Shown in pieces: positions 33,481 through 42,000 of a stretch of 64,000 nucleotides of DNA (the stretch's first letter is position 1; every line of letters begins with the position of its first letter). Source of the DNA: Flavobacterium oncorhynchi (GTDB lineage: Bacteria; Bacteroidota; Bacteroidia; Flavobacteriales; Flavobacteriaceae); assembly GCF_002217355.1 (NCBI RefSeq), contig NZ_MUHA01000005.1, positions 72,612 to 136,611 of the forward strand, in the 5' to 3' direction. A model generated the notes under the pieces. It saw nothing but the letters and a program-made list of their open reading frames with translations, was not told where the DNA came from and did no database searches. The translations under genes and the position numbers were made by a program.

Positions 33481-34739
33481 TTTTTATAAGGAATAGATAA
33501 AGTTATAGTAACTCCGTTTGTTGCATTGTTTTCGGCTTTAATTTTCCAGTTTTGCAGTCCGCAAATTTCTTTTACATAATATAAACCAAGTCCAAAACCA
33601 TTAACCTCGTTGCTTTTTTCATTTTGAACTCTATAAAATTTATCAAATATAAAGGATATTTTTTTAGCAGAAATTCCAATTCCGTTATCAATAACTTCAA
33701 TCTTTAAAATCGACTTTTCGTCAGATATTCTAACTGTGATTTCTGGTTTTGCATTGCAGTATTTTACTGCATTGTCTAAAAGATTATAAATGATATTAGA
33801 GAAATGAAATACATCTGTTTCTAATAAATATTCCTTTGAAAGGGTTTCAATTTTGATAACCGCTTCTGGGTATTTCAACTGAATGTTTTCAATTGCTTCT
33901 TCAATAATTGGAACAATTAAAACAGTTTCTTTTTTTAATTCTAAAGGTTTGTAATCTGATTTCGCAATATTTAAAATCTTTTCAATATGATTATTCAGTT
34001 TATTACTCTGATTGATTATAATATCAGTATAAGTATGCAGTTTTTTATTTTCCTTAATTGGATTTTGTTCTATTAAATATTTTGATGCAATTAAAATAGA
34101 AGATAATGGGGTTTTAAATTCATGCGTCATATTATTGATAAAATCACGCTGCAATTCAGAGTATTTTTTTTGTTGCAAAAGTTTAAAAATTGAGTATACG
34201 TAAATTAATAAAATCAAAATTAAAGCAGTTGAAAGCACAAACCAAAAACGCATTGAACTGAATAAGTAGGTCGTTTCGTTAGGAAAACGAACTGCAAAGT
34301 AGTAAACAAGATTTTTATGTTTAGGAAAAGAAACTGTTTTTTGTGCTTTTGCTTTTTGAGACAAAGAAATATAATTTCCATATACCATTTCGTCGCTTTG
34401 ACAATTGTACATCGCATATTCAAAATCGGTTGTAATGTTCATCTTTTTGAATTCTGATCTTAAATAAAATTCTAAAATATCGGGTTCAAACTCATTGTCG
34501 ATGTTTACAATGTAATAATCGTTTGAAACTTTTCGAACAGGATTTTGACAAGATGGCTCGCGATCTTTTCCTTCATATAATTTTCTGGCAACTTCAAGAA
34601 GTGCAATATGGGCTTTCTGGCTAAGCTTTTTTTGTTCTAATGTAAAAGCTTCTTTTGTCCAAAGCAATTGCGCTACCAAAATGCTTATAATGGCAATTAA
34701 TCCGAGGAGGATGATACTGTTAAGTCTGTTAATTTTCAA
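33477..34739 (-). CDS. Sensor histidine kinase
   Basis: The 420-residue kinase has two membrane segments (about 7-25 and 162-182) flanking an extracytoplasmic sensor region of about 135 residues with two Cys. The dimerisation helix carries the phospho-acceptor His in NNMTHEFKTPLSSIL near 205. The ATP-binding domain has N-box YNLLDNAVKYC near 307 and G boxes VIDNGIGIS and GFGLGLYYVKEI. The stop overlaps the response regulator start (ATGA). The sensed signal is unknown. Confidence 0.95.
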   Translation of the reverse strand: MKINRLNSIILLGLIAIISILVAQLLWTKEAFTLEQKKLSQKAHIALLEVARKLYEGKDREPSCQNPVRKVSNDYYIVNIDNEFEPDILEFYLRSEFKKMNITTDFEYAMYNCQSDEMVYGNYISLSQKAKAQKTVSFPKHKNLVYYFAVRFPNETTYLFSSMRFWFVLSTALILILLIYVYSIFKLLQQKKYSELQRDFINNMTHEFKTPLSSILIASKYLIEQNPIKENKKLHTYTDIIINQSNKLNNHIEKILNIAKSDYKPLELKKETVLIVPIIEEAIENIQLKYPEAVIKIETLSKEYLLETDVFHFSNIIYNLLDNAVKYCNAKPEITVRISDEKSILKIEVIDNGIGISAKKISFIFDKFYRVQNEKSNEVNGFGLGLYYVKEICGLQNWKIKAENNATNGVTITLSIPYKK

Positions 34740-34853
34740 GAAAAAGGCATTTTAAAAGTGTAATATTAATCATTTTTAAGACTAAAATAAGGGATTAACA
34801 AGTCATTAACAAAGATTTGAAACTGGTTAACAGCGATTTGTTTTTGTCTGGAC

Positions 34854-34861
34854 TACTTTTG
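34854..34861 (+). promoter_or_regulatory. TAnnTTTG -7 box for the DUF1573 gene
   Basis: TACTTTTG lies 42 nt upstream of the ATG at 34904. It falls inside the extended open frame that begins at 34817 and so argues for the shorter protein. Confidence 0.55.
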
Positions 34862-34903
34862 AAATATAAAATTAGAACTATAAACCATTTAAAATATTTG
34901 ACT

Positions 34904-35317
34904 ATGAGAATCATCAAAATTTCTATGCTTGCTTTGGCTTTAGGCTTAATGTCTTTTTCTGCTATTGCGCCAGTACAATCATTAGTTTCTGAAACAACAG
35001 TAATTGAAGCAGCTTCAACAATTGTTTGGAAAGCTGAAACGATAGATGTTGGACAGATACCTCAAGGTACTCCAAAAGCAATTGTTTACGAATTTAAAAA
35101 TACAGGAAAAACAGCTGTAGTAATTACAGATGTAAAAGGTTCATGCGGTTGTACAGCAACTGATTATACAAAAGAGCCAATTTTACCTGGTAAATCTGCA
35201 AAAGTTACTGCAACTTATAACGCTGCAAACAAAGGCGGATTTACAAAAACCGTAACGGTAACAACAAGTGCTGAAACAGCTCCAAAAGTGCTTACATTAA
35301 AAGGAACTGTTATTTAA
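34904..35317 (+). CDS. DUF1573 exported protein
   Basis: Read from the ATG at 34904, the protein has 137 residues with a signal segment (MRIIKISMLALALGLMSFSA). A single DUF1573 beta-sandwich domain follows, with VYEFKNTGKTAVVITDVKGS, CGCTATDYTKEPI and GKSAKVTATYNAANKGG. The SCGC motif holds two conserved cysteines. Such proteins are widespread in Bacteroidota and of unknown function. The frame extends upstream to a TTG at 34817, but a promoter box lies inside the extension. It diverges from the sensor kinase and is followed by a strong terminator. Confidence 0.85.
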   Translation: MRIIKISMLALALGLMSFSAIAPVQSLVSETTVIEAASTIVWKAETIDVGQIPQGTPKAIVYEFKNTGKTAVVITDVKGSCGCTATDYTKEPILPGKSAKVTATYNAANKGGFTKTVTVTTSAETAPKVLTLKGTVI

Positions 35318-35355
35318 ATAAGTTTATTTTTAGAGGTTAGTTATATAAAGTGGAT

Positions 35356-35389
35356 ACTCCAAATACATAATGTATTTGGAGTTTTTTTG
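35356..35389 (+). terminator. Rho-independent terminator after the DUF1573 gene
   Basis: CTCCAAATACA pairs with TGTATTTGGAG around a short loop, then a T run. It is about 40 nt past the stop. Confidence 0.92.
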
Positions 35390-35502
35390 TTTTTAATTGG
35401 ATTGTTTTTTTTGAATAAAACAGGATTAAACTGGAACAAATTTATTTTTTTGCAATTGGCTTGTTTTCAGTAAAACTTTTCTATTTTTATACAAAAAATA
35501 GT

Positions 35503-37083
35503 ATGAAAATTTGGTATTCTTTTATTGCTGTTGTACTTCTTGCAGTTGTGGTTTCGTGTAATTCTAAAGCGGATAAAAAAGAAGAAAATCAAACAAAAAC
35601 AGCAAAGGTGGTTGTTCCTGAACTTAAACTTACTATCGACAGGACTGCAATTGCTGATTTTTACGAAACCTATCCGAAATTAAAGAATTTTCAAGAGGAG
35701 GTTCTTTCTTTATATAAAAAGAAGGAATCGACACAATTATGGCTTGATAACAAAGGCGTGGTGGAGTTTGGGAATACTTTGTATAACAAATATAAAGGTT
35801 TAGATAATGAAGGTTTAAAAGCCAATTTTCCATACAAAGAAATCAATTTTATTTTTGAAGGCAATGCCGATAACAAGTTGTCGCAAGTAAATACTGACTT
35901 GATGATTACCAATTTGTACTTTTATTATGGAGAAAAAGTATATCGTGGTTTTGACGAAAAAACGACTAGATCTTTAGAATGGCTTCTTCCTCGAAAAAAA
36001 ATGAATTATCAAGTTTTCTCTGATTCGATTTTTCAAAAATCTACTATAAACGATGATCGAAAGAGTAAAATGTTCAGCCAGTATTATAAACTTCGCGATG
36101 TTCTTCGTGAATACAGAGAAATTGAAAAAAAAGGCGGTTGGAAAACTATTGAAATAGATGATAGTTATAAAAATCTAAAATTAGGAGATTCGTCTGATGT
36201 TATAGCTCAGATTAGAGAAAGACTTTACGTTACAAAAGATATTAAAGAGGATTCTAAAAGTGCAGTATGCGATTCGGTTTTAATGAAATCGATTAAAAAC
36301 TACGAATTGCATCATGGTTTGTCTCCCAAAAATATAATCTTACGTGAACATATTGATGAAATGAATGTGCCTGTATCTGATAGAATTAAAACGATAATTG
36401 CGAATATGGAGCGCTGCCGCTGGATTGATCCTGAATTAGAAAAAGGTAAAGAATATCTAGAGGTAAATATTCCAGAGTTTAAATTGTATTTAATTCGGGA
36501 TGGTAAAATTGCGTTTACATCGGCGGTAGTAGTTGGAAAAGCGATGACAAAAACGGTTATTTTTAGTGGAATGATGAATAATATTGTTTTTAGTCCGTAT
36601 TGGAATGTTCCCACAAGCATTATCAATAAAGAGATAAAACCAGGAATGGCAAAGAATAAAAATTATTTAAAACAGAAAAATTTAGAATGGAATAATGGTG
36701 CTGTTCGTCAGCTTCCAGGAAAAAACAATTCATTAGGTTTAGTGAAGTTTTTATTTCCGAATTCTAGTAATATTTATCTGCATGATACACCTTCAAAAAG
36801 TTTATTTGAAAGAGAAAGCAGAGCTTTCAGTCATGGATGTGTACGTGTCGCAAAACCTCGTGAACTGGCAATTGAATTATTAAAGCAAGATCCCTCATGG
36901 ACACCTGCAAGAATTGACAAAGCCATGCACGCTGGTAAAGAAAGCTGGTACACGTTAAAAAATAAAATACCTGTTTACATTGGTTATTTTACAGCTTGGG
37001 TTGATCGAGAAGGGAACATGAATTTTTATAAAGATATTTATCAAAGAGATGAAAGTTTGATAAAACTACTGACAGAAGAATAA
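35503..37083 (+). CDS. L,D-transpeptidase lipoprotein (YcbB-like)
   Basis: L,D-transpeptidases form 3-3 cross-links or attach proteins to peptidoglycan. Read from the ATG at 35503 (the TTG at 35461 adds 14 residues before a second Met), the protein has 526 residues. A lipoprotein signal peptide with lipobox VVVSC comes first. A long N-terminal scaffold follows (IDRTAIADFYETYPKLKNF), then a peptidoglycan-binding-like region (LKLGDSSDVIAQIRERL, ...YELHHGLSPKN), and the YkuD domain from about residue 320. The catalytic motif is SHGCVRVAKP (Cys). The order matches YcbB/LdtD-type enzymes. Confidence 0.92.
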   Translation: MKIWYSFIAVVLLAVVVSCNSKADKKEENQTKTAKVVVPELKLTIDRTAIADFYETYPKLKNFQEEVLSLYKKKESTQLWLDNKGVVEFGNTLYNKYKGLDNEGLKANFPYKEINFIFEGNADNKLSQVNTDLMITNLYFYYGEKVYRGFDEKTTRSLEWLLPRKKMNYQVFSDSIFQKSTINDDRKSKMFSQYYKLRDVLREYREIEKKGGWKTIEIDDSYKNLKLGDSSDVIAQIRERLYVTKDIKEDSKSAVCDSVLMKSIKNYELHHGLSPKNIILREHIDEMNVPVSDRIKTIIANMERCRWIDPELEKGKEYLEVNIPEFKLYLIRDGKIAFTSAVVVGKAMTKTVIFSGMMNNIVFSPYWNVPTSIINKEIKPGMAKNKNYLKQKNLEWNNGAVRQLPGKNNSLGLVKFLFPNSSNIYLHDTPSKSLFERESRAFSHGCVRVAKPRELAIELLKQDPSWTPARIDKAMHAGKESWYTLKNKIPVYIGYFTAWVDREGNMNFYKDIYQRDESLIKLLTEE

Positions 37084-37098
37084 ATATAAAAGTTCTAC

Positions 37099-37155
37099 CT
37101 GCAAATTACACGGTTTAAAACTAAATTTTTGCTTATAAATTCGTGTAATTTGCAG
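37099..37155. repeat. Inverted repeat CTGCAAATTACACG / CGTGTAATTTGCAG
   Basis: Perfect 14-bp arms around a 29-nt loop lie in the gap between two convergent genes. It may serve as a bidirectional terminator. The arm resembles other Flavobacterium intergenic repeats. Confidence 0.7.
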
Positions 37156-37161
37156 TAAAAA

Positions 37162-37671
37162 TTATTTATTCAAGATGTCAATACACTTATAAAAGCGTTT
37201 TCTATAATGTTCTGTATCCAAAGCCGTAATGGTAACTTTTTGTGCTTTTCCAGATGAAGCATGAATAAATTTAGACTGCATTCCGTTTGCTTCACATATT
37301 ATTCCAACGTGGCCGACTACAGTTTTATTTTTGTAACCATAAAAAACTAGAACATCACCAACTTTAAATTCTTCAGGTTTTAAAGAAGTACCTAAATTTT
37401 TGTAACCGCTGGAACTTCTTGGTAAAGTCATGCCGAAATTTTTAAAAATATAACCGACAAAACCAGAACAGTCAAATCCTTTTTTGGGATCATTGCTGGC
37501 ATATTTGTACGGCATGCCTAAGCTTTTCTTGGCATATTCGATAATAGAATCTCGGTTAATTTCGGTTTGTATTTTTGGATTAGAAAAAGTAGTTTGTTGT
37601 TCGTTCTTTTTTAAAGTAAAAGAAGAAAATAAAGTAAAAGATAGTAAAGCTGTAAGGAGATACGATTTCAT
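37162..37671 (-). CDS. NlpC/P60 family cell-wall endopeptidase
   Basis: The 169-residue exported protein has a signal peptide (about 1-18) and a C-terminal NlpC/P60 domain that cleaves peptidoglycan stem peptides. The catalytic Cys is in FDCSGFVGYIFKNFG near residue 70, and the His is in GHVGIICEANGMQSKF near 120. Upstream is DSIIEYAKKSLGMPYKYASN, which marks the start of the domain. Its neighbour across the inverted repeat, the L,D-transpeptidase, also works on peptidoglycan. Confidence 0.92.
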   Translation of the reverse strand: MKSYLLTALLSFTLFSSFTLKKNEQQTTFSNPKIQTEINRDSIIEYAKKSLGMPYKYASNDPKKGFDCSGFVGYIFKNFGMTLPRSSSGYKNLGTSLKPEEFKVGDVLVFYGYKNKTVVGHVGIICEANGMQSKFIHASSGKAQKVTITALDTEHYRKRFYKCIDILNK

Positions 37672-37938
37672 TTTTTTATAAGAAGAAAATATTTAATCGA
37701 TAAAGATAGGTTCTAAAAATTGTAAATCAAAAGAATGATTTATATTAATTGTAAGAATTAACTGTTTTTGTAAGCCTTTTTTAGTGTGTTAAGGTATCTA
37801 TTTTTATTAGTTTAGGATATTTTAGACACATTGTTTCAAAAAATTTTAGCAATCACATTTGTGTTTTAACAAATAAATTATGTTTAGCAAAAAAGGGGGC
37901 TAATAAAAAATAATATATTTAAGTTTGTTTTCTTTCTG

Positions 37939-39282
37939 TTGATTTCCAATACTATGATGGCAAACGTTACACTTCCAAATTTTTTTGGTGATAATATGGT
38001 TTTACAGCGCAGCTCAAAAGTGAAAATGTGGGGTTGGGCAAATCCGAATGAGGAAATCAAATTGGTTTCGAGTTGGGATAATCAAGAGTATAAAACTGTT
38101 ACTGATAATGAGGCAAAGTGGGAGTTTTACATTAAAACACCTGAAGCTGGCGGACCTTTTACAATCGTAATAAAAGGTTTTAAAGAAGTTGTTTTAGAAA
38201 ACATTTTGATTGGAGAAGTTTGGCTTTGCGCAGGACAATCAAACATGGAAATGTCTGTTGACTGGGGAATAGATAATGGTGAAGAAGAAGCGAAGAATGC
38301 TTCAAATTCAAATATTCGTTTTTATACCGTTCCAAAATCAACAGCCGTAACTCCGCAGCATAATTTATCTGGTAATTGGGTTGAATCGACTCCAGAAACC
38401 ATGAGAAATTTTAGCGCTATTGGTTATTTCTTTGCCAAACGCTTACAGGAAGATTTAAAAAATGTTCCAATTGGATTGATTTCTTCAAATTGTGGAGGAA
38501 CTCCTGCAGAGATTTGGATGCCAGAAGAAGTTGTACAAAATAATCCTGTTTTGTTGGAAAGTGCCAAGAAATTAAATAAGCAAGAATACGATCCACATTT
38601 GCCAGGACGTGCTTATAATGCAATGATTCATCCTTTTGCAGGATTTAAAATTGCGGGCACGCTTTGGTATCAAGGAGAATCAAATGTTGGTTCGTTAGTT
38701 TATGATAAGACATTATCAGCTTTGATCGCTTCGTGGAGAAAGAAATGGAATGACGAATTTCCTTTTTACTTCGTTCAAATCGCTCCTTTTAAAGCAGGAG
38801 CAAATAATTTTTCGAATGTAATAGTTAGAAATTCTCAAAGAAAAATTTTGAAAGAAGTCCCGAAAACTGGAATGGTTTTGACTTCGGACATTTCAGATAT
38901 TACGGATATTCATCCAAAAAATAAAAAAGATGTTGGAATCCGTTTGGCAAATTTAGCTTTGACCGAAACCTATAAAATCAATTTAAGTTTAGTTAATGGG
39001 CCACTTTACAAAGAAATTAAAATGGAGAAAAATACAGTAGAAGTTTCTTTTGACTATGCTGAAGGATTGTATTTTAAGAATAAAAATTCTAAACAATTTG
39101 AAGTTGCTGGAGCTGATGGAGTTTTCTATTTTGCCGAAGCATCAATTAGAAACAGTCAAGTTGTTTTGATATGCAAGAAAGTTGATAATCCTCTAAAAGT
39201 CAGATTTGCTTGGGGAAATATAATACAATCTGACTTGTTTAATGAAGCAAATCTGCCAGCTTCTTGTTTTATTACAGAGTAG
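37939..39282 (+). CDS. Sialate O-acetylesterase family protein
   Basis: The protein of about 447 residues has the SGNH-hydrolase motif LCAGQSNMEMSV near residue 95, with the catalytic Ser in GQSNM. Other family segments are GLISSNCGGTPAEIWMPEE, TLWYQGESNVGS and DISDITDIHPKNKKDVG with the Asp/His pair. It would deacetylate O-acetylated sugars such as sialic acids or other glycans. The frame continues upstream as a signal peptide (from an ATA at 37903: KNNIFKFVFFLLISNTMMA) but contains no ATG, GTG or TTG before 37939. The TTG at 37939 keeps only part of the signal region. The start is therefore uncertain. Confidence 0.85.
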   Translation: MISNTMMANVTLPNFFGDNMVLQRSSKVKMWGWANPNEEIKLVSSWDNQEYKTVTDNEAKWEFYIKTPEAGGPFTIVIKGFKEVVLENILIGEVWLCAGQSNMEMSVDWGIDNGEEEAKNASNSNIRFYTVPKSTAVTPQHNLSGNWVESTPETMRNFSAIGYFFAKRLQEDLKNVPIGLISSNCGGTPAEIWMPEEVVQNNPVLLESAKKLNKQEYDPHLPGRAYNAMIHPFAGFKIAGTLWYQGESNVGSLVYDKTLSALIASWRKKWNDEFPFYFVQIAPFKAGANNFSNVIVRNSQRKILKEVPKTGMVLTSDISDITDIHPKNKKDVGIRLANLALTETYKINLSLVNGPLYKEIKMEKNTVEVSFDYAEGLYFKNKNSKQFEVAGADGVFYFAEASIRNSQVVLICKKVDNPLKVRFAWGNIIQSDLFNEANLPASCFITE

Positions 39283-39390
39283 AAAGAATTTTTAAAGTTT
39301 TTTTTGCTCCTTTAAGTCATTTTGTGTTTTACCCGACACGATCAAGTTGAAACGGACAATGAAGAATACGTAAGTGTAAGTTTTTATTTA

Positions 39391-39398
39391 TATCTTTG
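39391..39398 (+). promoter_or_regulatory. TAnnTTTG -7 box for the DUF308 gene
   Basis: TATCTTTG lies about 103 nt upstream of the ATG at 39502, giving a long leader in which I see no ORF. Confidence 0.5.
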
Positions 39399-39501
39399 AA
39401 ATACAGCGATGTAAGGAGAGCTGAGAAGCGGTTTTTATGACGTTGATTTTAAAGGTAAGCTGAAAACTTTATAGAGTAGGCACGATTTTAAAAGTATACT
39501 T

Positions 39502-40068
39502 ATGGAAAATTCTTTATTTAAAAAAGTAAAAAAAGCTATTGATTACTGGTATATTCCGCTGTTAGTAGGATTACTGTTTGTTGGAATCGGAATTTGGTCT
39601 TTTATGACGCCGTTGGCAGCTTATTTAACTCTTGCGTTTCTCTTTAGTGTTTCGTTTTTAGGAAGCGGAATTTTTGAAATCATTTTTGCTCTTTCAAACA
39701 GAAAGAAAATCGACAATTGGGGATGGACATTAGCATCGGGAATTATAGGTTTAGTAGTGGGAATTTTGCTGGTTATTAATCCACTGATCTCAATTACTTT
39801 ACTGCCGCTTTATGTAGGTTTTGTAATTCTATTTCGCTCTATAATGGCTATAGTTATTGCTTTTAATTTAAAGAGTTATGCTGTTTCTGATTGGGGAAAT
39901 CTTTTGATTCTTGGAATACTCGGAACTATATTTTCGTTTGTATTATTATGGAATCCAGTTTTTGCAGGACTTTCATTAGTATATTGGACAGCTTTTGCTT
40001 TTATTGCTCTTGGAATTTTTTATATTTATTTTTCTTTCAAATTAAAGAGAATTCATGATATGCATTAA
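39502..40068 (+). CDS. DUF308 (HdeD-like) membrane protein
   Basis: The 188-residue protein has six hydrophobic segments in a repeated pattern (YIPLLVGLLFVGIGIWSFMT, LFSVSFLGSGIFEIIFALS, GWTLASGIIGLVVGILLVIN, SLVYWTAFAFIALGIFYIYF). This matches DUF308/HdeD-type integral membrane proteins linked to acid stress in enteric bacteria. The function in this organism is not known. A strong terminator follows. Confidence 0.85.
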   Translation: MENSLFKKVKKAIDYWYIPLLVGLLFVGIGIWSFMTPLAAYLTLAFLFSVSFLGSGIFEIIFALSNRKKIDNWGWTLASGIIGLVVGILLVINPLISITLLPLYVGFVILFRSIMAIVIAFNLKSYAVSDWGNLLILGILGTIFSFVLLWNPVFAGLSLVYWTAFAFIALGIFYIYFSFKLKRIHDMH

Positions 40069-40091
40069 GAAGATTTTAATTCTTAGAGATA

Positions 40092-40136
40092 AAACAAACC
40101 CGATAGTTTTTATAAATCTGTCGGGTTTGTTTTTTG
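40092..40136 (+). terminator. Rho-independent terminator after the DUF308 gene
   Basis: AAACAAACCCGA pairs with TCGGGTTTGTTT around a loop, then a T run. Confidence 0.92.
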
Positions 40137-40237
40137 AGTCGAAATAAAAAAATAAGTATCTTTCGATGGTTAAACCTAAAAGGCTATTAAATCTTTTTAG
40201 GGTTATTAGGTAGAATATTTAATCTCAATTTTAGATA

Positions 40238-41194
40238 ATGAAATACAACAGATGCGGAAAAAGCGGTTTATTACTGCCTGAAATTTCCTTAGGATTATGG
40301 CATAACTTTGGCTCAGTAGATAATTTTGAAAATGCAGAAAGTATTGCTATGGAAGCTTTTGATAAAGGAATTACACATTATGATTTGGCTAATAATTATG
40401 GCCCGGTTCCGGGTTCTGCTGAAACAAATTTTGGTAAAATTTTATGGCATAATTTTCAGGGAAATTTACGTGATGAAATTATAATTTCAACAAAAGCAGG
40501 TTATACAATGTGGGATGGACCATATGGCGATTGGGGATCTAGAAAATATTTGCTGTCAAGTTTAGATCAAAGTCTAAAAAGAATGAAGGTAGATTATGTG
40601 GATATTTTTTATTCGCATCGCCCTGACCCTGAAACACCAATTGAAGAAACAATGATGGCGCTTGATTATGCGGTAAGAAGCGGGAAAGCACTTTATGTTG
40701 GAATCAGTAATTATTCGGCAGAGCAAACTCGTGCAGCGGTTGATGTTTTAAAGCAATTAGGGACGCCTTGTTTAATTCATCAAGCAAAATACTCCATGTT
40801 AGAACGCTGGGTTGAAAGTGGTTTATTGGATGTTTTAGAGGAGAAAGGAGTGGGCTGCATCGCATTTTCGCCTTTGGCACAAGGACTTTTAACGGATAAA
40901 TATTTAAGCGGAATCCCAGAAAATTCTAGAGCACATAATCCAAACGGACATTTGAAGGAAGATGAGGTTACACAGGAACGCATTCAAAAATTGATTCAAT
41001 TAAATGAAATTGCTAAAAACAGAAATCAATCTTTGGCGCAGATGGCATTGGCTTGGCTGCAAAAAGATAAACGAATTACGTCTGTTTTGATTGGCGCGAG
41101 TTCAGTAAAGCAATTAAACAATAATATAGATTGTTTGCAAAAATTGGAGTTTACCTCTGATGAATTGAATGCCATTGAAAAGATATTAGCATAG
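40238..41194 (+). CDS. Aldo/keto reductase, YghZ-like
   Basis: The 318-residue NADPH-dependent oxidoreductase reduces aldehydes or ketones. Catalytic and cofactor motifs are clear: KSGLLLPEISLGLWHNFG, HYDLANNYGPVPGSAE (catalytic Asp and Tyr), ISTKAGYTMWDGPYGDWGS (Lys near 87), DIFYSHRPDPETPIEETM (His), and IAFSPLAQGLLTDKYLSG and SVLIGASSVKQLNNNI for cofactor binding. The WHNFG and GYTMWDGPYGDWG segments are typical of the YghZ/glyceraldehyde-3-phosphate-acting group. It is monocistronic and followed by a terminator. Confidence 0.95.
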   Translation: MKYNRCGKSGLLLPEISLGLWHNFGSVDNFENAESIAMEAFDKGITHYDLANNYGPVPGSAETNFGKILWHNFQGNLRDEIIISTKAGYTMWDGPYGDWGSRKYLLSSLDQSLKRMKVDYVDIFYSHRPDPETPIEETMMALDYAVRSGKALYVGISNYSAEQTRAAVDVLKQLGTPCLIHQAKYSMLERWVESGLLDVLEEKGVGCIAFSPLAQGLLTDKYLSGIPENSRAHNPNGHLKEDEVTQERIQKLIQLNEIAKNRNQSLAQMALAWLQKDKRITSVLIGASSVKQLNNNIDCLQKLEFTSDELNAIEKILA

Positions 41195-41218
41195 AACAAT
41201 ATCTAATTTAGATAAAAG

Positions 41219-41247
41219 TAAAACGCACTGCAATAGCAGTGCGTTTT
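41219..41247 (+). terminator. Rho-independent terminator after the aldo/keto reductase
   Basis: AAACGCACTGC pairs with GCAGTGCGTTT around AATA, followed by a T run. Confidence 0.93.
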
Positions 41248-41433
41248 TGGTTATTGGTATAAGTATAATCTGTGATACTTAATTGTATCCTCATTATTAA
41301 TGTAAAAGTTTTTGAATACTATTCTTTTAAAGCTGTTTCTGTTTTTTCGAGAGACAAAGAGTATGGAATAAAAGTGCGTAAAATTTAAATAAGGTATAAG
41401 AGTTAAGAATAGAAATTTTTTTCTGTGGCTTTG

Positions 41434-41468
41434 AAACCTGTTCAAATTTTGGACAGGTTTTTTGTTTT
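41434..41468 (+). terminator. Second hairpin in the intergenic region
   Basis: AAACCTGT and ACAGGTTT pair around a loop, followed by TTTT. There is no gene directly upstream on this strand, so an unannotated short transcript is possible. Confidence 0.6.
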
Positions 41469-41572
41469 TTAAAGGCGATTGGTCGTTTAAAAAGCGACCT
41501 TCTTTAAAGTATTCAGGTGTTTTGTTTTTGTAGGAATTTTTACGATTTGTTTTTGACAAATTCTGTTGTTTT

Positions 41573-41656
41573 ATGAAAAAATATGTTTTATTGGTATTTG
41601 TATTTATTTTTTGTATACCCTATTTTTTAATGGGTATAATTGTTTTTGTGTTGTAA
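41573..41656 (+). CDS. Candidate 27-residue hydrophobic microprotein
   Basis: ATG to TAA encodes MKKYVLLVFVFIFCIPYFLM plus seven more hydrophobic residues. A basic start and one continuous membrane-length segment would suit a small membrane protein or a type I toxin-like peptide. The surrounding DNA is T/G-rich, which alone favours hydrophobic codons, so the call is tentative. Confidence 0.25.
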   Translation: MKKYVLLVFVFIFCIPYFLMGIIVFVL

Positions 41657-41658
41657 AA

Positions 41659-41733
41659 ATGGTTGTTTTGTGTGTTTTGTTGTTGTTGATTTTTGTTTTT
41701 ACCCTTGTTTTTGTATTGCTTTTTGTAAAATAG
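41659..41733 (+). CDS. Candidate 24-residue hydrophobic microprotein
   Basis: It starts two bases after the previous stop, in another frame, and reads MVVLCVLLLLIFVFTLVFVL plus LFVK. It is entirely hydrophobic with one C-terminal Lys. The same composition caveat applies. Confidence 0.2.
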   Translation: MVVLCVLLLLIFVFTLVFVLLFVK

Positions 41734-42000
41734 AGTTATTGATTTTTTAAAAACAAAACCATATAAATGTCAAATAATGATTATTGGTGTTTTAATTTTT
41801 GTAATCCGTAATTCTTCGTTTAAAAAGCCAAAAAAGTAGTTTTCAATTGTTCTACTCATGCAAAAGTTAATAAATTCGCTAATGAAAATGAGGAGGTTTT
41901 AGGGGCAGATTCAGGGTTTTAAAAATGACTTATACTATTAAATAGATATATAAAAGATTAACTAACCAAAATCAATTAATAACTAAAAACCAATTAACAC

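Larger units (their letters stand above)
41195..42000. other. Large intergenic region with T/G-rich tract
   Basis: About 806 nt between the aldo/keto reductase and the porin. It contains two hairpin terminators, then a T/G-rich tract (about 41573-41733) with two tiny hydrophobic ORFs, and an A/T-rich lead-in to the porin. A minus-strand open frame at 41251-41559 lacks a recognisable protein pattern. No promoter box was found for the porin. Confidence 0.6.

Noticed and set aside
34817..34903. TTG-initiated upstream extension of the DUF1573 protein
   Set aside because: A promoter box lies within it and the ATG at 34904 starts a proper signal peptide.
35461..35502. TTG-initiated 14-residue extension of the L,D-transpeptidase
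   Set aside because: The ATG at 35503 gives a standard lipoprotein signal peptide; the extension does not.
41251..41559. 102-codon minus-strand open frame in the large intergenic region
   Set aside because: It covers two terminator hairpins, has no recognisable motif, and its composition follows the A/T-rich DNA.
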